The notes beneath the pieces were generated by a model that was given only the letters and a program-made list of their open reading frames with translations, did not search any database and had not been told where the DNA came from. The translations under genes and the position numbers were made by a program. This document shows, one piece after another, positions 1-10,052 of a DNA stretch of 64,000 bases; within the stretch, counting starts at the first letter, position 1, and each line of letters begins with the position of its first letter. Origin of the DNA: Polaromonas hydrogenivorans (GTDB lineage: Bacteria; Pseudomonadota; Gammaproteobacteria; Burkholderiales; Burkholderiaceae_C); contig NZ_CP157677.1 of assembly GCF_040105105.1 (NCBI RefSeq), positions 124,001 through 188,000 of the forward strand, read 5' to 3'.

Positions 1-338
1 CCTGCCAAAGTCGGCACGCCCGCACGAAAGCGCTGCCATCGGGCAGCAGCGCCTGCGGGTCAGCCGAAAAGAGGTCTTGCTTTTCACACCATCGCGTGAA
101 ATGCCCTGAGTCCTCAGGGTCGATGGAGTGAACCCAGGTCGGACCATTCAAGCGGTGATCGGGATCGGTGCTCGAATAGGCCAGGCCCAGGCCAACCCGG
201 TCACGGGGCTCGATGAGGGTGATGTGCAATGGTGCCGGGCTGCTTCTGACCAGCTGGACCGCCGCACAGACACCGCTGAAGCCACCTCCGACAATTGCAA
301 TATGGCTCGGTTTATCAGACAACACTGTGTGCTCCATC
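1..338 (-). pseudogene. FAD/NAD(P)-binding oxidoreductase, N-terminal part (copy A)
   Basis: This is the first third of the protein encoded intact at 23625-25142, read from ATG at 338 and running off the window start. It contains the N-terminal FAD-binding glycine motif (GGGFSG in the intact copy). Relative to that copy there is an extra C near 20 and an extra A near 298, so the frame breaks twice. Whether the breaks are real or sequencing errors cannot be told here, but both fit homopolymer or near-homopolymer miscalls. Confidence 0.75.
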
Positions 339-728
339 GCGTTTTTCGGGGATGCCAGGATGACCGCCGCCTTGCCCGGCCGCATCACCGCATCACCGCA
401 TCACTGCTAAATACCGGAAACCGGCAACGATTCATTCCATTTCAAGCACAGGGAAAAAGCCGTTAACTTCATCTGATCTATTGGAAGGATTTGTACGCTG
501 TGACGTGGAAAGTTTTAAACGGCTACTTGACCCTATACGCAATGGACTTCTGCACATTCAGCGCCACACGGGGAAATTACGCAGCCTGCAAGATGAAAAC
601 GAGCAACTCAAGCGCGCACTGGTCCCGGACCCCACACTCGAAGGCGGGGTCGTGTGCCAATAAAGCCGCACCTGCCTGTGAATCCTCCCCCCAAGGCTAT
701 GCCTCGACCAAGTAGTGGGCAAGGCATA
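339..728. other. Intergenic stretch with a doubtful 60-codon frame
   Basis: There is no convincing gene between the oxidoreductase start and the tail-collar gene. A plus-strand frame at 481-663 (TTG start, a charged helical tail ending in Gly-Val-Val-Cys-Gln) is open here. It is broken in copy B, where one extra C at about 25369 shifts it. Since one of the two copies must be wrong or mutated at that base, I do not call it. Confidence 0.4.
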
Positions 729-970
729 TTAGGACCTGGACGGATATATCCCTCCAACGCAATGCAAAAGTGCGTGTTGGGATCTGGCTCTTTACCCTTC
801 AGATTTGGCAATGCGAAGGTCGTAGCACCGTCTCCTCCATAGGTTGTGCCCAGTAAACTGAAGAGGGCAGTATTTTGCGAAATGGCCATGAGTTGCCCTT
901 CGCAGAATGCCCAGCCGTTTGGGGCGAAGTTATACGGAAGTAGTTGAATTTGACCTAGAAATGGTTCCAT
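729..970 (-). pseudogene. Mini tail-collar domain protein (copy A, frameshifted)
   Basis: Equivalent of the 80-residue protein at 25533-25775. It starts at ATG 970 with the tail-collar signature (GQIQLLPYNFAPNGWAFCEG, then NTALFSLLGTTYGGDG). One C is missing in the run at about 749-751, which shifts the last few residues (HFCIALEG then out of frame). Function and family are discussed under the intact copy. Confidence 0.7.
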
Positions 971-1040
971 GGTAAGGCTCCCTATGGTGGCGGTAAAGCG
1001 CGATGAACGGTAGGGGCACTGTTGGCGAATTGTCAAGTTC

Positions 1041-1228
1041 ATGACGCCAGCGGGGCGAAGCGCGATGTTCGTGTTTTCTCCCGAGGCTGGCCGGTTAGGC
1101 ATGCCGTGATCCGCTTGACATTCATGGCGACCCCCGTCACCCCATGCTGCAGGCTCGTTTTGGCCAAGCCCCGGTAACGCGTGCGGCGCAATCCGAGCAA
1201 GCCTGATGCGCCACAACAGAAGGACAAA
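1041..1228 (-). pseudogene. Transposase C-terminal remnant (copy A)
   Basis: A minus-strand frame reads GLRRTRYRGLAKT, then a stretch ending RTSRFAPLAS. This resembles the C-terminus of IS5/IS1182-type DDE transposases, where R-x-R-Y-R-G-L-A-K-T is a recurring tail motif. No catalytic part or inverted repeats are present. It is the same relic as at 25843-26031. Confidence 0.5.
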
Positions 1229-1552
1229 CATGCTTGACCATCGCGAAGCCCTGGCCGCTCGACTCAAGCATTGTCAATGTGTCAGCGTTGGGAAGCTGGC
1301 TAAGACGTGTCATCATTTACAGAGCGCACAGCGCTGAAATGCGGACTCAAAGCATCAACATCGAGTGAATTTCACTGCTGCCATTTGTCTATGCAGCCAG
1401 CATCAAGCTATCAAGGGCCGAGCTGCAGGTTGAGCCAAGCTTTCACCTTACCTCCCATGCCTGGGTCGCATTGACATTGCCAAGAAGCGCTTTTTTCGAT
1501 CAATGGGTGAAGTCCTACCCTCGCGCTCCCCGTGCCGCGCTATGGTATCGGC

Positions 1553-2567
1553 ATGGTCATCATCAAACGTCAGGGAGTCAGCTTTGCATCCGCGCTTGGG
1601 CGCGGGGCGGCAGCCGTAGCGGGCGCATGGCTGTTGATGCTGGGTCATGGCCGCTTCATCGCCTGTACCCGATCAACCGAAGGCAACGGCTGCGCCGCAG
1701 AGCGCAGCACTGACGCCCGTGCAGCGAGCCGCCTGTCCCTTGCAGCCGGCAGCGACAGTCGCCGGCAGGAAGGACGGGAAATTTACCCTGCAGGCCGACT
1801 TGTCCGGCATGACCGCGAGCCATATCGCCTCGTTCATTGTCCTGGGCAAGGAAGCGGCTGCGGCAGGCCGGCCGCGCGACGCCGAAGTGGCGTTCCTGAT
1901 GTCATGCCGGGTGGCGGACAAGCTCAAGGGGATGGACTCCGTCGAGTCCGCCGACGCGAAGTACCAGCTGGGCTGGCTTTATGCGGGGCTCGCCCTGGAG
2001 GACGGCTCTGCCAGAGCCAGCCGCGCCGAGCTGCGCAGGCGTGCCGAACGCCTATACGCGGACAGCCTGCGCACGTACTTGGCCAGGTACGGCCAAGCCC
2101 ATGAAAAGTCACGGTTTGCAGCCGCAGGGCTGAAGGCGCTGGACCAGCCGGTCAGGTCGGTGCAGGAGGGCACTTCAAAGCCTTCCCAAGCCTTGATGCC
2201 GCCATCGCAGGCCCGCCGCAATGAGGCCGCACAAGCGGCTCCACCAGCGCCGCACGAGCCGGGCGCGGCAACATCGCCCGGACCGAGTTTCGACTGCGCC
2301 AAGGCACGCTCTATGCCCGAGAAGATGATCTGCTCGGACGCCGAGCTTTCCCGACTCGACCACGAACTAGGCCGGGTGTACGCACGGGCCAAAAACGCGG
2401 CCTCCGACGGCGGCGCCTTTCGGCACCAGAACAGCGAAGAGTGGCGCAGGCGCGAGGCGACGTGCCGGGACCGGGAATGCCTGCTGCGCTGGTATGCGAA
2501 CAGGCACGATCAGCTGATGAATATCATGCAAGGGCAGGAGCCAGCGCCATCGACGGTCTCCCGATAA
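1553..2567 (+). pseudogene. LprI-like secreted protein (copy A, frameshifted)
   Basis: Frame-disrupted copy of the intact gene at 26356-27369. A single extra G at about 1648 (GGCCGC where copy B has GCCGC), just after the signal peptide, throws the start out of frame. The rest is open to the stop at 2565-2567 and still encodes the C-terminal Cys-containing LprI-type domain. If the indel is an assembly error the gene is intact. Confidence 0.8.
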
Positions 2568-2603
2568 GCTATTTTGTGGCGACGCTGAGAGCTTTACTTC
2601 GTT

Positions 2604-2818
2604 TGCGGCCCTGCCTATATTGGCAGCGGCATCAAGCAAGTCGACCATGTCCTGGTGTCCACATACCTGTGGAAGGTGCTCTACAGCCTGAAGCAGCAGC
2701 GCGCCGGAAACCATCAATCGACGAGACACGCGAGTATTCGACCGCCTCGATGTCTGATCTGAAGAAGATGGTGGGCATCAGCGTGTTGCCGGGGTTTTCC
2801 CAACAGGTGCGGGATTGT
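2604..2818 (+). pseudogene. DNA/RNA non-specific endonuclease remnant (copy A)
   Basis: Same relic as at 27406-27620. One frame gives GPAYIGSGIKQV followed by VLVSTYLWKVLY, and a second frame gives LKKMVGISVLPGF. Both match in order the C-terminal half of the intact nuclease at 56019-56963 (ITGPVYAP, VRVPKYLFKLVY, LVRRTGVEFLPGV). No start or DRGH active site is present. Confidence 0.55.
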
Positions 2819-3204
2819 GGGATGAACTGCCCAGGCCAGGCGCACGGCGTGACAGTCAAGACAGCCTCCACGGCGATCAGCGATACCTGCAGTGAGAGCC
2901 TGATGCGGGACACTGAACATAATTCCTAGAAGCATCCAGGCTTCCAAGGGGCTGAACTACATTTGCACATTCCACGATGTATCTTATGTTAAGTTAATGT
3001 TAAATTTGATTGATCAGCTTGTGCAAAAATGCTTTCAGACATCGTCTTGCCAGTTTTCCTGCGCACGATGTGCTGGCGCAGCGGTCTACTGGGTTCGCGC
3101 CGGTGATAGAAGGTGTGATAGAACGCGCTATGGCGGCCATTGAGCTGTTGAGCTTTCGAACAGGACCGGCTACGCTTTGGCCACCTATAGGGACAAAGGA
3201 TCTG

Positions 3205-3681
3205 ATGAAGTTTTCTCTTTTCAAGCCGCCGATGGACCGGCACCTGCTCAAATCGCGCGAATACCTGGAGGAGGCCAAAATCAAGCGGGTCGAGCATCAG
3301 GCCGCAGCCGAGCACCACGGCGCCTTGACGCAGCTGTATGCCGAGCGCATCTGCCGCATCGAGGCTGAAATCAGCCAGACGTTGCAGGAAGGCTTAAAGA
3401 GCAGCCCGCCGCTGCCAGCCGCTGACAGCCAGAGCGTTCCCCCGCAATCCGACTCGGTGCTGGTCTACGCGCCCCGGGCCTTTGCAAGCCTGAGTCTGGC
3501 GCCTGCCCTGGCCTTACCGGCCTTATTGACGAATCGTGATGCGGTCAGAAAAAGGTGTTTATCTGCTGTGCCTTGGGTCATGCATGTGCCCCTGGAGCCT
3601 GCATGGGCTGGACGGCCAGGCGCATCCCATCGCTTTCAAAATGGCAGAAAGACTGCTGAGCGCAGGGTTGCCTTCTGGTGA
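3205..3681 (+). CDS. Small hypothetical protein (copy A, altered C-terminus)
   Basis: Starts at ATG 3205 behind AAAGGA, identical to the 95-residue protein at 28008-28295 for its first ~90 residues. An extra C at about 3480 moves it into another frame, so here it runs on to 3681 (158 residues) with an unrelated tail. The tail is antisense to the antitoxin gene and probably meaningless. No recognised family. Confidence 0.45.
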   Translation: MKFSLFKPPMDRHLLKSREYLEEAKIKRVEHQAAAEHHGALTQLYAERICRIEAEISQTLQEGLKSSPPLPAADSQSVPPQSDSVLVYAPRAFASLSLAPALALPALLTNRDAVRKRCLSAVPWVMHVPLEPAWAGRPGASHRFQNGRKTAERRVAFW

Positions 3682-3886
3682 CAAGGTGCGGTAAAGCTGT
3701 GTCGGGTTCAGGTGTGCCTGCTCGGCGATGGTTTGCACGCCGCCAAATGCTTTCGTCATTGTCGCAGTACGGTCAACAACTCGCCCTGATCGCCATCCTC
3801 AAGAATGCTGCTGAGCAATTGGGCCGCGTAGGCGGGGTCTTCCGGTACACCTGGGCCATTGCATCGTCGTGTGCTCTATCTTTCAT
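3578..3886 (-). pseudogene. HigA-like antitoxin (copy A, frameshifted)
   Basis: Counterpart of the intact antitoxin at 28380-28691. Missing single bases near 3628, 3758 and 3842 break the frame in three places. All three are homopolymer shortenings relative to copy B. Read literally the product is lost. Confidence 0.7.
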
Positions 3887-4207
3887 CGTCCGTTCTCCTT
3901 TGCCAGTCTTGCCAATACTCACAAGCGCGATCTATGTCCGCATCCTGCCCCCGCTTGTCGCCACCGCACAGCAGCAAGACGATCTTCTTGCCTGCCATGG
4001 CGTAATAAACACGATAGCCCGCCCCCACTCAATGCGAAGCTCCCACACGCCATCGCGACAGAACTTATGGTCGCCAAAGTTGCCCTGCTCCACCCGAATC
4101 ACCCGCCGATCTATCGCAATTCTGGCGGTGGTATCACGCTGCTTTCGCAGCCAGTCAAGGTAGACATCTTTCTCCTCGCTGGTTAAATAATGGCGAATTT
4201 CATACAT
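3876..4207 (-). pseudogene. RelE/ParE-type toxin (copy A, frameshifted)
   Basis: Counterpart of the intact toxin at 28681-29013, start ATG 4207. One base is missing near 4030 (CCACTCAAT where copy B has CCACATCAAT), so the last third is out of frame. The palindrome upstream (about 4216-4231) is retained. Confidence 0.7.
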
Positions 4208-4722
4208 GCCATATTTTCGTTTAAAAACGAATATTTTTCAAGCTGCTCATGCGACATTTGAACTCAGGTATTTGGGCACGCCCACTTGCCTAGCCCGATG
4301 GCTTTGCTTTGCGTAGGTAACGGTGGCTGTCAAGGAAGTTGTCGCCTGAAGTGAAGTGAGTCAGGCTGTTTTTTGCTTGGATTCAGGCTCCTTGGTTTGT
4401 TGCTTGGTTTCTGGGTTGAGGTGCACGACATCGACATGCGCCCACTGGCGAGGCTGCCCTGACCAGCGCTGAGGATTTTCCTGGCGGGCCTGTTCATAGA
4501 TGAGTATTCCGGACCAACGTGACCGGTGATTCCGGGATCGTGACCGACATTCCGGTGAACGTGACCGGAGGGATTCCGGCAACGTGACCGCTGATTCCGA
4601 CGAACGTGACCGATGTCTTTGGTCACGACAGTCGGCACGGCGGTATACGCCGTCGGCACGGTGTTGCGCATGAACGAAACCCGGCGTGGCGTGTAGCTTC
4701 GATGCTTTTTGCAAAGAGACAC

Positions 4723-6284
4723 ATGCCCGCCTTAAGGATCAATATGCGCAAACTCAAAGACGCCCTGCGTCTGAAATTCGAGGGTGGACAGTCCCATCAA
4801 CAAATCGCCGGTGCCCTGGGGCTCTCCAAAGGTGTCGTCACCAAATACGTGGGCCTGGCCGTCGCCGCCGGGCTGGACTGGCCGGCCATTTCAGCCCTGG
4901 ACGAAGCCGCGCTGGAGCGACGCCTGCTGGCGTCGTCTCGCGCCAGCCAGACCTATGCGCAAGCCGACTTCGGGCGGCTTCACCAGGAGCTTGGCCGCAA
5001 AGGGTGTGACGCTCATGCTGCTGTGGGAGGAATACTGCGCCCAGGTCGGCGACGAGCACCGTGCGGACTGGCCCCTGAAGCCCTGGCGCTACTCGCAGTT
5101 TTGCGAGAACTACCGCCAGTTTGCCAAACGGCTCAAACGCTCGATGCGCCAGGTCCACCGCGCCGGTGAGAAACTCTTCATCGACTATGCCGGCCCGACG
5201 CTGGCCCTGAGGGTGCACGGGCAGGAAATTGGCCGCGCCAACCTCTTTGTGGCGGCCATGGGCGTGTCGGGCTACTGCTTTTGCCTGGCTACGCCCGCGC
5301 AGACGGCACGCGACTGGCTGGGCGCCACCGCGCAGGCGTTGACCTTTTATGGCGGCGTGCCCCAGCTCATCATCCCCGACAACCCGCGCGCCCTGGTGAC
5401 CAAGGCCGACCGCTACGAGCCGCTGCTGACCGACAGCGTGCAGGACTTTGCCCGTCACTACGGCTGCAGTGTGCTTCCTGCGCGCGCTTATCACCCACAG
5501 GACAAACCGAAGGTCGAGCTGAGCGTTTTTGCTGGTCGAGCGCTGGATCCTGGCACGCCTGCGCAAGCATCAGTTCACCAGCGTGGAGGAGGTCAACGAC
5601 GCCATCACCCCCTTGCTGCACTGGCTCAACCAGCGTGCCTTTCAAAAGTTGCCCGGCAGCCGCGCCAGCGTGTTCGCGCAGATCGACGCACCGGCCCTGA
5701 TGGCCCTGCCGCTGCAGCCCTGGGAATGGGCGGTCTTCAAGACGGTGCGCGTGCACATCGACAGCCACGTCGAATTCGAGGGCCACCGCTACAGCGTGCC
5801 CAACGCCCTGGTTGGCCTGGCGCTGGAGTTGCGCGTCACCGCCCATGCGGTAGAAGTCTTGCACCGTGGCAACCGGGTGGCCAGCCACATGCGCTGCGCC
5901 CACAAAGGCAGCTTTACCACCGTGATTGAACACCTGCCCGAGCGCCACCAGCACCAGGCGCAGTGGACGCCCGAGCGGCTCATCGCCTGGGGCCGCGCGT
6001 ATTGGGGTGGCCTGTGCGGCCACGGTGCAAAAGATGCTGCAGCGCCAACCCCATCCCGAGCACGCCTACCGCGCCTGTTTGGGCCTGCTGTCCCTCTCCA
6101 AACGCTACGGGCGACGCCAGGCTGGAGGCGGCCTGCACCTTGGCGTTGAGCTTGGGCACCAGCAAATACACCCACATCCGCGACATCTTGCTCAACCGGC
6201 GCGACCTGCTGCAAGCGAGCACCACGCCAGAGTGGACATCGCCCCGCACACGCCCACGTGCGTGGCGCGAACTACTACCAATGA
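4723..6284 (+). pseudogene. istA: IstA transposase (copy A, multiple frameshifts)
   Basis: Equivalent to the intact istA at 29530-31086. Extra bases at about 5001 (A), 5525 (T), 5990 (C), 6111 (G) and 6242 (C) each lie in a short homopolymer and change the frame. The HTH, the DDE core and the C-terminal part end up in different frames. The pattern suits uncorrected sequencing indels. Confidence 0.85.
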
Positions 6285-7064
6285 AACCCTTTACAGAGAA
6301 TTCCAAAATGATGATGAACACCACCTTGAATCAACTGCGCAGTCTGCGCCTGGAAACCATGGCCCAGGCGCTGGAGCACCAGCTCCAGCAAAGCGGCATC
6401 GGCGCCATGAGCTTTGAAGAACGGCTGGCCTTGCTGGTCGACCGGGAGGTGCATGGCAGGCAAGACCGGCGCTGTGCGCGATTGCTCAAAACCGCCAAAC
6501 TCAAATACCCGCAAGCGGTCATAGAAGATTTGGACAGCCGCAGCACCCGGGGCATTGAACGCAGCGCGGTGATGAGTCTAGCTTTGGGCGAATGGGTCAA
6601 TGCCGGGCACGCCGTGCTGATCACCGGAGCCACCGGCGCGGGCAAGTCCTGGCTGGCGTGCGCGCTGGCCCAGCATGCCTGCCGGCGTGGCCACAGTGCG
6701 CTGTACCTGCGGGTTCCCCGCTTGGGCGAGGAACTGCGCATTCGCCACGCCAACGGCACCTTTACGCGCTGGCTGGACACGCTCAAAAACACGGACGTCT
6801 TGCTGCTCGACGACTGGGGCATGGCCGCCATGGACAGTCAAACCCGGGCCGATCTGCTGGAGATCATTGACGACCGGGCCAGCCAGCGCGCCACCGTCAT
6901 TACCAGCCAGTTGCCCATTGAGCACTGGCACGAGTGGATAGGTGACCAAACTGTGGCCGATGCCATGCTTGATCGGCTCATGCAAAACCATCACCGCTTC
7001 ACGCTCACGGGCGAATCGCTGCGTAAAAAAAAACCCGCCCGCAAAAGGGATCGCCGACAAGTAG
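6281..7064 (+). CDS. istB: IstB AAA+ ATPase (copy A, C-terminus shifted)
   Basis: Starts at ATG 6281, overlapping the istA stop (ATGA). Walker A (GATGAGKSW) and Walker B (VLLLDDWG) are intact. One extra A in the A-run at 7024-7033 shifts only the last dozen residues, so the reading frame continues past the normal stop at 7062-7064 for about 105 codons into the IS21 end and the IS3. IstB assists IstA in target selection and strand transfer. Confidence 0.8.
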
Positions 7065-7258
7065 GCCCCCACGGCAGGGGGCCTCCGGCGGCCTGGCAGG
7101 GGCCTATTCGTTCAAAAAATTCAATTCCACAGAAGGGCAAAACAGCCGGGAAAGCGGGCCGGCATAAAATCAAAACGCGCAACACCGACCCCCGGTCACG
7201 TTCGCCGGAATGCCGGTCACGTTGCCGGAATCAGCGGTCACGTTCACCGGAATACGCA

Positions 7259-8201
7259 CATAGACGAGCGCGCGCTGCTCAAGCAGTGCCCGGTCCAGGC
7301 CGGCATGGCGCTGCGCCGGTGTCACGAAGCCAATGGCGCTGTGGCGATGCTCGTGGTTGTACCAATGGGCCAGCTCGGTGACCCAGCGCCTTGCGGCCAG
7401 CAGGTTCTCGAACGGCTTGACAGGCAGTTCGGGGCGGTACTTCAGCGTTCTGAACGCTGATTCGACGTACGGATTGTCATTGCTCACGGACGGACGGCTG
7501 CGCGTGTGCGCCACGCCCAGGCGCTGCATGGCCGCCAGCATGGTCTCGCCCTTCATGGGCGAGCCGTTGTCCGAATGCACCGTCAGCTGGCCCGGGCGAA
7601 TGCCCTGGCTCTCACAGATGTCACGCAGCAACTGGCTGGCCAGCTCGGCGCTCTCGCAGTCAAACACCTGCCAGCCCACGATCTTGCGGCTGAACAAATC
7701 CTCGAACAGGTACAGGTAAAAGTGCTGGCCGCGCACCTGAGTGGGCAGATACGTGATATCCCAGCAGAACACCTGATCGGCTCCGGTGGCGGCAAGGGCG
7801 CGCGGCCGGCTTCGCTTTTGCGCTGCGCGCTCCGAGCGTCGATGGCCCAGTTGGCCCTGCTGTCGAAGTATTCGGTACATCGTGGACTCCGAGGCCACAT
7901 AGACGCCGCGGTCGGCCAGGCGAGGCACGACTTGGCTCGGCGGCAAGTCCTTGAACGCTTCGCTGTTGAGCGTGGCCATCACCGCCTGGCGCTCGTCCTC
8001 GCGCAGCTTGTTGGGCGGGCACACATAGCGCCGCTTGCCCGAAGGACGCTGGTCGCCCTCGGCCGCCTGCGTGCGCTGCCAGCGCTGCACGCTACGGCAG
8101 GACAGCCCGATTTGATGGCAAGCCGGCTTCAAGCGCGCCCCGTCGGCGCAGGCCTTGCCGATCAGGCCGAGCAACTTTTGGCGCTGCTGGACGGACGTCA
8201 T
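7259..8201 (-). pseudogene. IS3 orfB transposase, split by IS21 (copy 1)
   Basis: Residues 1 to about 314 of the 358-residue OrfB, with the DDE triad present (D148 in WDITYLPT, D211 in HSDNGSP, E247 in NPYVESAF). IS21 entered after the codons for LLEQRALVY. The remaining 3' end of the gene lies at 4361-4500. Translation now runs into the IS21 end repeats and stops there. Confidence 0.9.
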
Positions 8202-8713
8202 TTGTCCGCGCCCTCCAGCAGCGCCTGGAAGTTTTTTTGCAACACCAGCAAGGCGGCTACCTCGGCCAGCGCTTTTTCCTTGCGCCGCAATTCACGCTGG
8301 AGCTGCTCGTGCTGACGCTGGAGTTCTCGAAAGGCACCCGTTGCCTCGCGCGAGGCGGGCGCGACCGGGGTGCAAAACTCTTCGCGCCACTGCACCAACT
8401 GGTGCTCGAACACACCACGCTCGCGGCACCACGCCGCCAGTGCCGGGCCATTGAATGCGTAGCTTTCCTGCAGAGCCCTCAGGCGCTGCGATGGCGACCA
8501 AGATGCAGCCGGGCCGTCCAGCGCAGGGCTTGTCTCCCCGAGTGCCTGTTCGCCGGCCTTGGCCGAGTCCAGCACCCATCGCTTGAGGGTGCCGGCAGAC
8601 ATGTTCAGCTCGCTGGCAAGGCTCAGAATTGAACGCGCGCCGCGATGGCGGGCTTTGAGCAGTGCCTGCTCCTTGAATTCGGTGGAGTGATGGGAATGAG
8701 GTTTTCTGTGCAT
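8198..8713 (-). CDS. IS3 OrfA (copy 1)
   Basis: A 171-residue IS3-family OrfA. The N-terminal helix-turn-helix (about residues 15-60, with LASELNMSAGTLKRWV) binds the element ends, and the C-terminal leucine-rich coiled coil (LQRQHEQLQRELRRKE) serves in dimerisation. The stop overlaps the orfB ATG (ATGA), and a slippery A-AAA-AAC lies before it (see the element at 37929-39623). Confidence 0.92.
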   Translation of the reverse strand: MHRKPHSHHSTEFKEQALLKARHRGARSILSLASELNMSAGTLKRWVLDSAKAGEQALGETSPALDGPAASWSPSQRLRALQESYAFNGPALAAWCRERGVFEHQLVQWREEFCTPVAPASREATGAFRELQRQHEQLQRELRRKEKALAEVAALLVLQKNFQALLEGADK

Positions 8714-8779
8714 GAAATGTCGCTTGCGCTGCGGATAACCCGCGGAAAATCGGAGGCGACAACTAGTCTGACACAGGGG

Positions 8780-10052
8780 GAACGTGGGCATGGCGCATGC
8801 GGTCGGCCTCTTCAAAGCGAGACTGCAGTTCCTGTTGAACGACCAGCGACACCTCCAGTGCAACCGGATTGACCGCCTCGATGAGCACCGCTGCGACCGC
8901 TTGGTCAATGCCGGTTCCGGGGACGCGTTGGCACACCGCTTGACCGTGCTTGATGCGTTCGCGCTGGCAGATGTAGTCGGGACACAGTTGACCATGACGA
9001 TCGTGATAGCGAACCGTCATGCGTTGACCGCAGCGCCCACACAAGACCATTCCTTGCAGCAACGCAGGGCCCTCGCGCGGTGGTCCGCGGCGCCGATCGG
9101 TGCCCATCGCCTGCGCGTTGGCATGCAGGCGATGCTGGTTGAGCTCGAACTCCTCCCAAGAGATATACCCCGCATGGTTACCAGGGATCAACGTGACCCA
9201 TTCATCGCGCGGCATTCGACGCAGCCGGGTGCGGCCATCAATGGTCCTGATCGTATGGCAACGTCCATAAACAAACGCTCCGGCGTATCTGGGACTGTGC
9301 AGCACACGAAGCACCTGGTCGTGAGTCAGGCTGCCCCACAGCAGTTCGCCCTTGTGGGGACCCTTGGCGCAGCGCCGCGGGAATGCCAACTTCTCATCGC
9401 GCGCGGCCTTGACCGTGGCGCAGGCCGAGCCGGTGCGGGCAAACGCAGCGAACAGCCACCTCAGGCAATGCTGGACTTGCTGATCAGGATCGAGCACGAG
9501 CGTGCCCTCGCTGGTGTAGACCAACCCCACGGGCGGGCGCATCTCCAACTCGCCGCGGCGCGCCTTGTTCAAGATCCCGCCCTGCAGGCGCGCCCGCAGC
9601 ACATGCAGTTCAGCCTCGCTCATGGTGCCCTTCAGGCCGAGCAGCAGTCGGTCGTTGAAGTGTGCTGGGTCATAGACACCATCCTCGTCGCAGATCAGCG
9701 TCGAGGTGAGCGCGCAGATCTCCAGCAACCGATGCCAGTCCATGGAATTGCGTGCCAGGCGCGACACCTCCAAACCCAGCACGATACCAGCGTGGCCCAT
9801 GCCGACTTCAGCGACCAAACGCTGGAAGCCCTCGCGATCCGTTGCGGCGCCGGACTGGCCCAGATCGGTATCGATGACGATGACTCGTTCCTCTGGCCAG
9901 CCAAGCGCCACGGCGCGTTGGCGCAAGCCGTACTGGCGCTTGGTGCTCTCGGTGTTCTCGAACACTTGGCGCAGCGTCGACTGGCGGACATAGAGGTAGG
10001 CGTCGCGCTTGAGGTGACTGGCCTGCACCTTCTGGTGGTGATCATTCATCAT
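8780..10052 (-). pseudogene. Large serine recombinase, C-terminus cut by IS3
   Basis: Starts at ATG 10052 and reads about 423 residues before entering the IS3 end. An N-terminal resolvase domain carries the catalytic serine in YVRQST (about residue 25) and conserved arginines in LEVSRLARN. A recombinase domain follows, then a zinc-ribbon (LCGRCGQRM ... YICQRER ... AVCQ). Relatives of this type are usually over 600 residues, so the DNA-binding C-terminus is probably missing. The ATG overlaps the stop of the HTH gene upstream (ATGA), so the two are co-translated. Likely the mobility enzyme of a small transposon-like module. Confidence 0.88.

Larger units (their letters stand above)
4501..7258 (+). 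mobile_element. IS21-family element (copy A)
   Basis: Begins TGAGTATTCCGG and ends with the complement of TGCGTATTCCGG, the TG...CA termini of IS21 elements. Five copies of an ATTCCGG(n)AACGTGACCG repeat lie at the left end and three at the right. It is 2758 bp against 2753 bp in copy B because of six one-base insertions and one deletion. It sits inside the IS3 orfB with target duplication CATAGA. Confidence 0.92.
1..8779. repeat. 8.8-kb direct repeat, copy A (frameshift-rich)
   Basis: This stretch matches 24807-33581 almost base for base in the same orientation. The differences I found by eye are about two dozen single-base insertions or deletions, nearly all in runs of one base (near 20, 298, 345, 750, 1491, 1648, 3480, 5001, 5525, 5990, 6111, 6242 and 7027); I noticed no substitutions. 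The IS3 part (7259-8779) has no indel at all. The right edge coincides with the IS3 terminus at 8779, after which the two copies diverge completely. The left edge lies beyond the window. Confidence 0.95.
4321..8779 (-). mobile_element. IS3-family element, copy 1, interrupted by IS21
   Basis: A 1695-bp IS3-family element lying on the minus strand. Its right end (CGGTGGCTGTCAAGG...) is at 4321 and its left end (reverse complement of CCCCTGTGTCAGACTAG) at 8779. It is split by the IS21-family element 4501-7258, flanked by 6-bp duplications CATAGA at 4495-4500 and 7259-7264. The left flank GGTAA (4316-4320) is not repeated after 8779, where GAACG follows. This end therefore looks like a recombination joint and not the original insertion. 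Confidence 0.93.

Noticed and set aside
4784..5929. A 381-residue frame across istA in copy A
   Set aside because: Chimera produced by the frameshifts; only parts correspond to IstA.
5963..7381. A 472-residue frame that seems to fuse IstA, IstB and IS3 sequence
   Set aside because: Result of one-base insertions in copy A; copy B shows separate istA and istB with an ATGA overlap.
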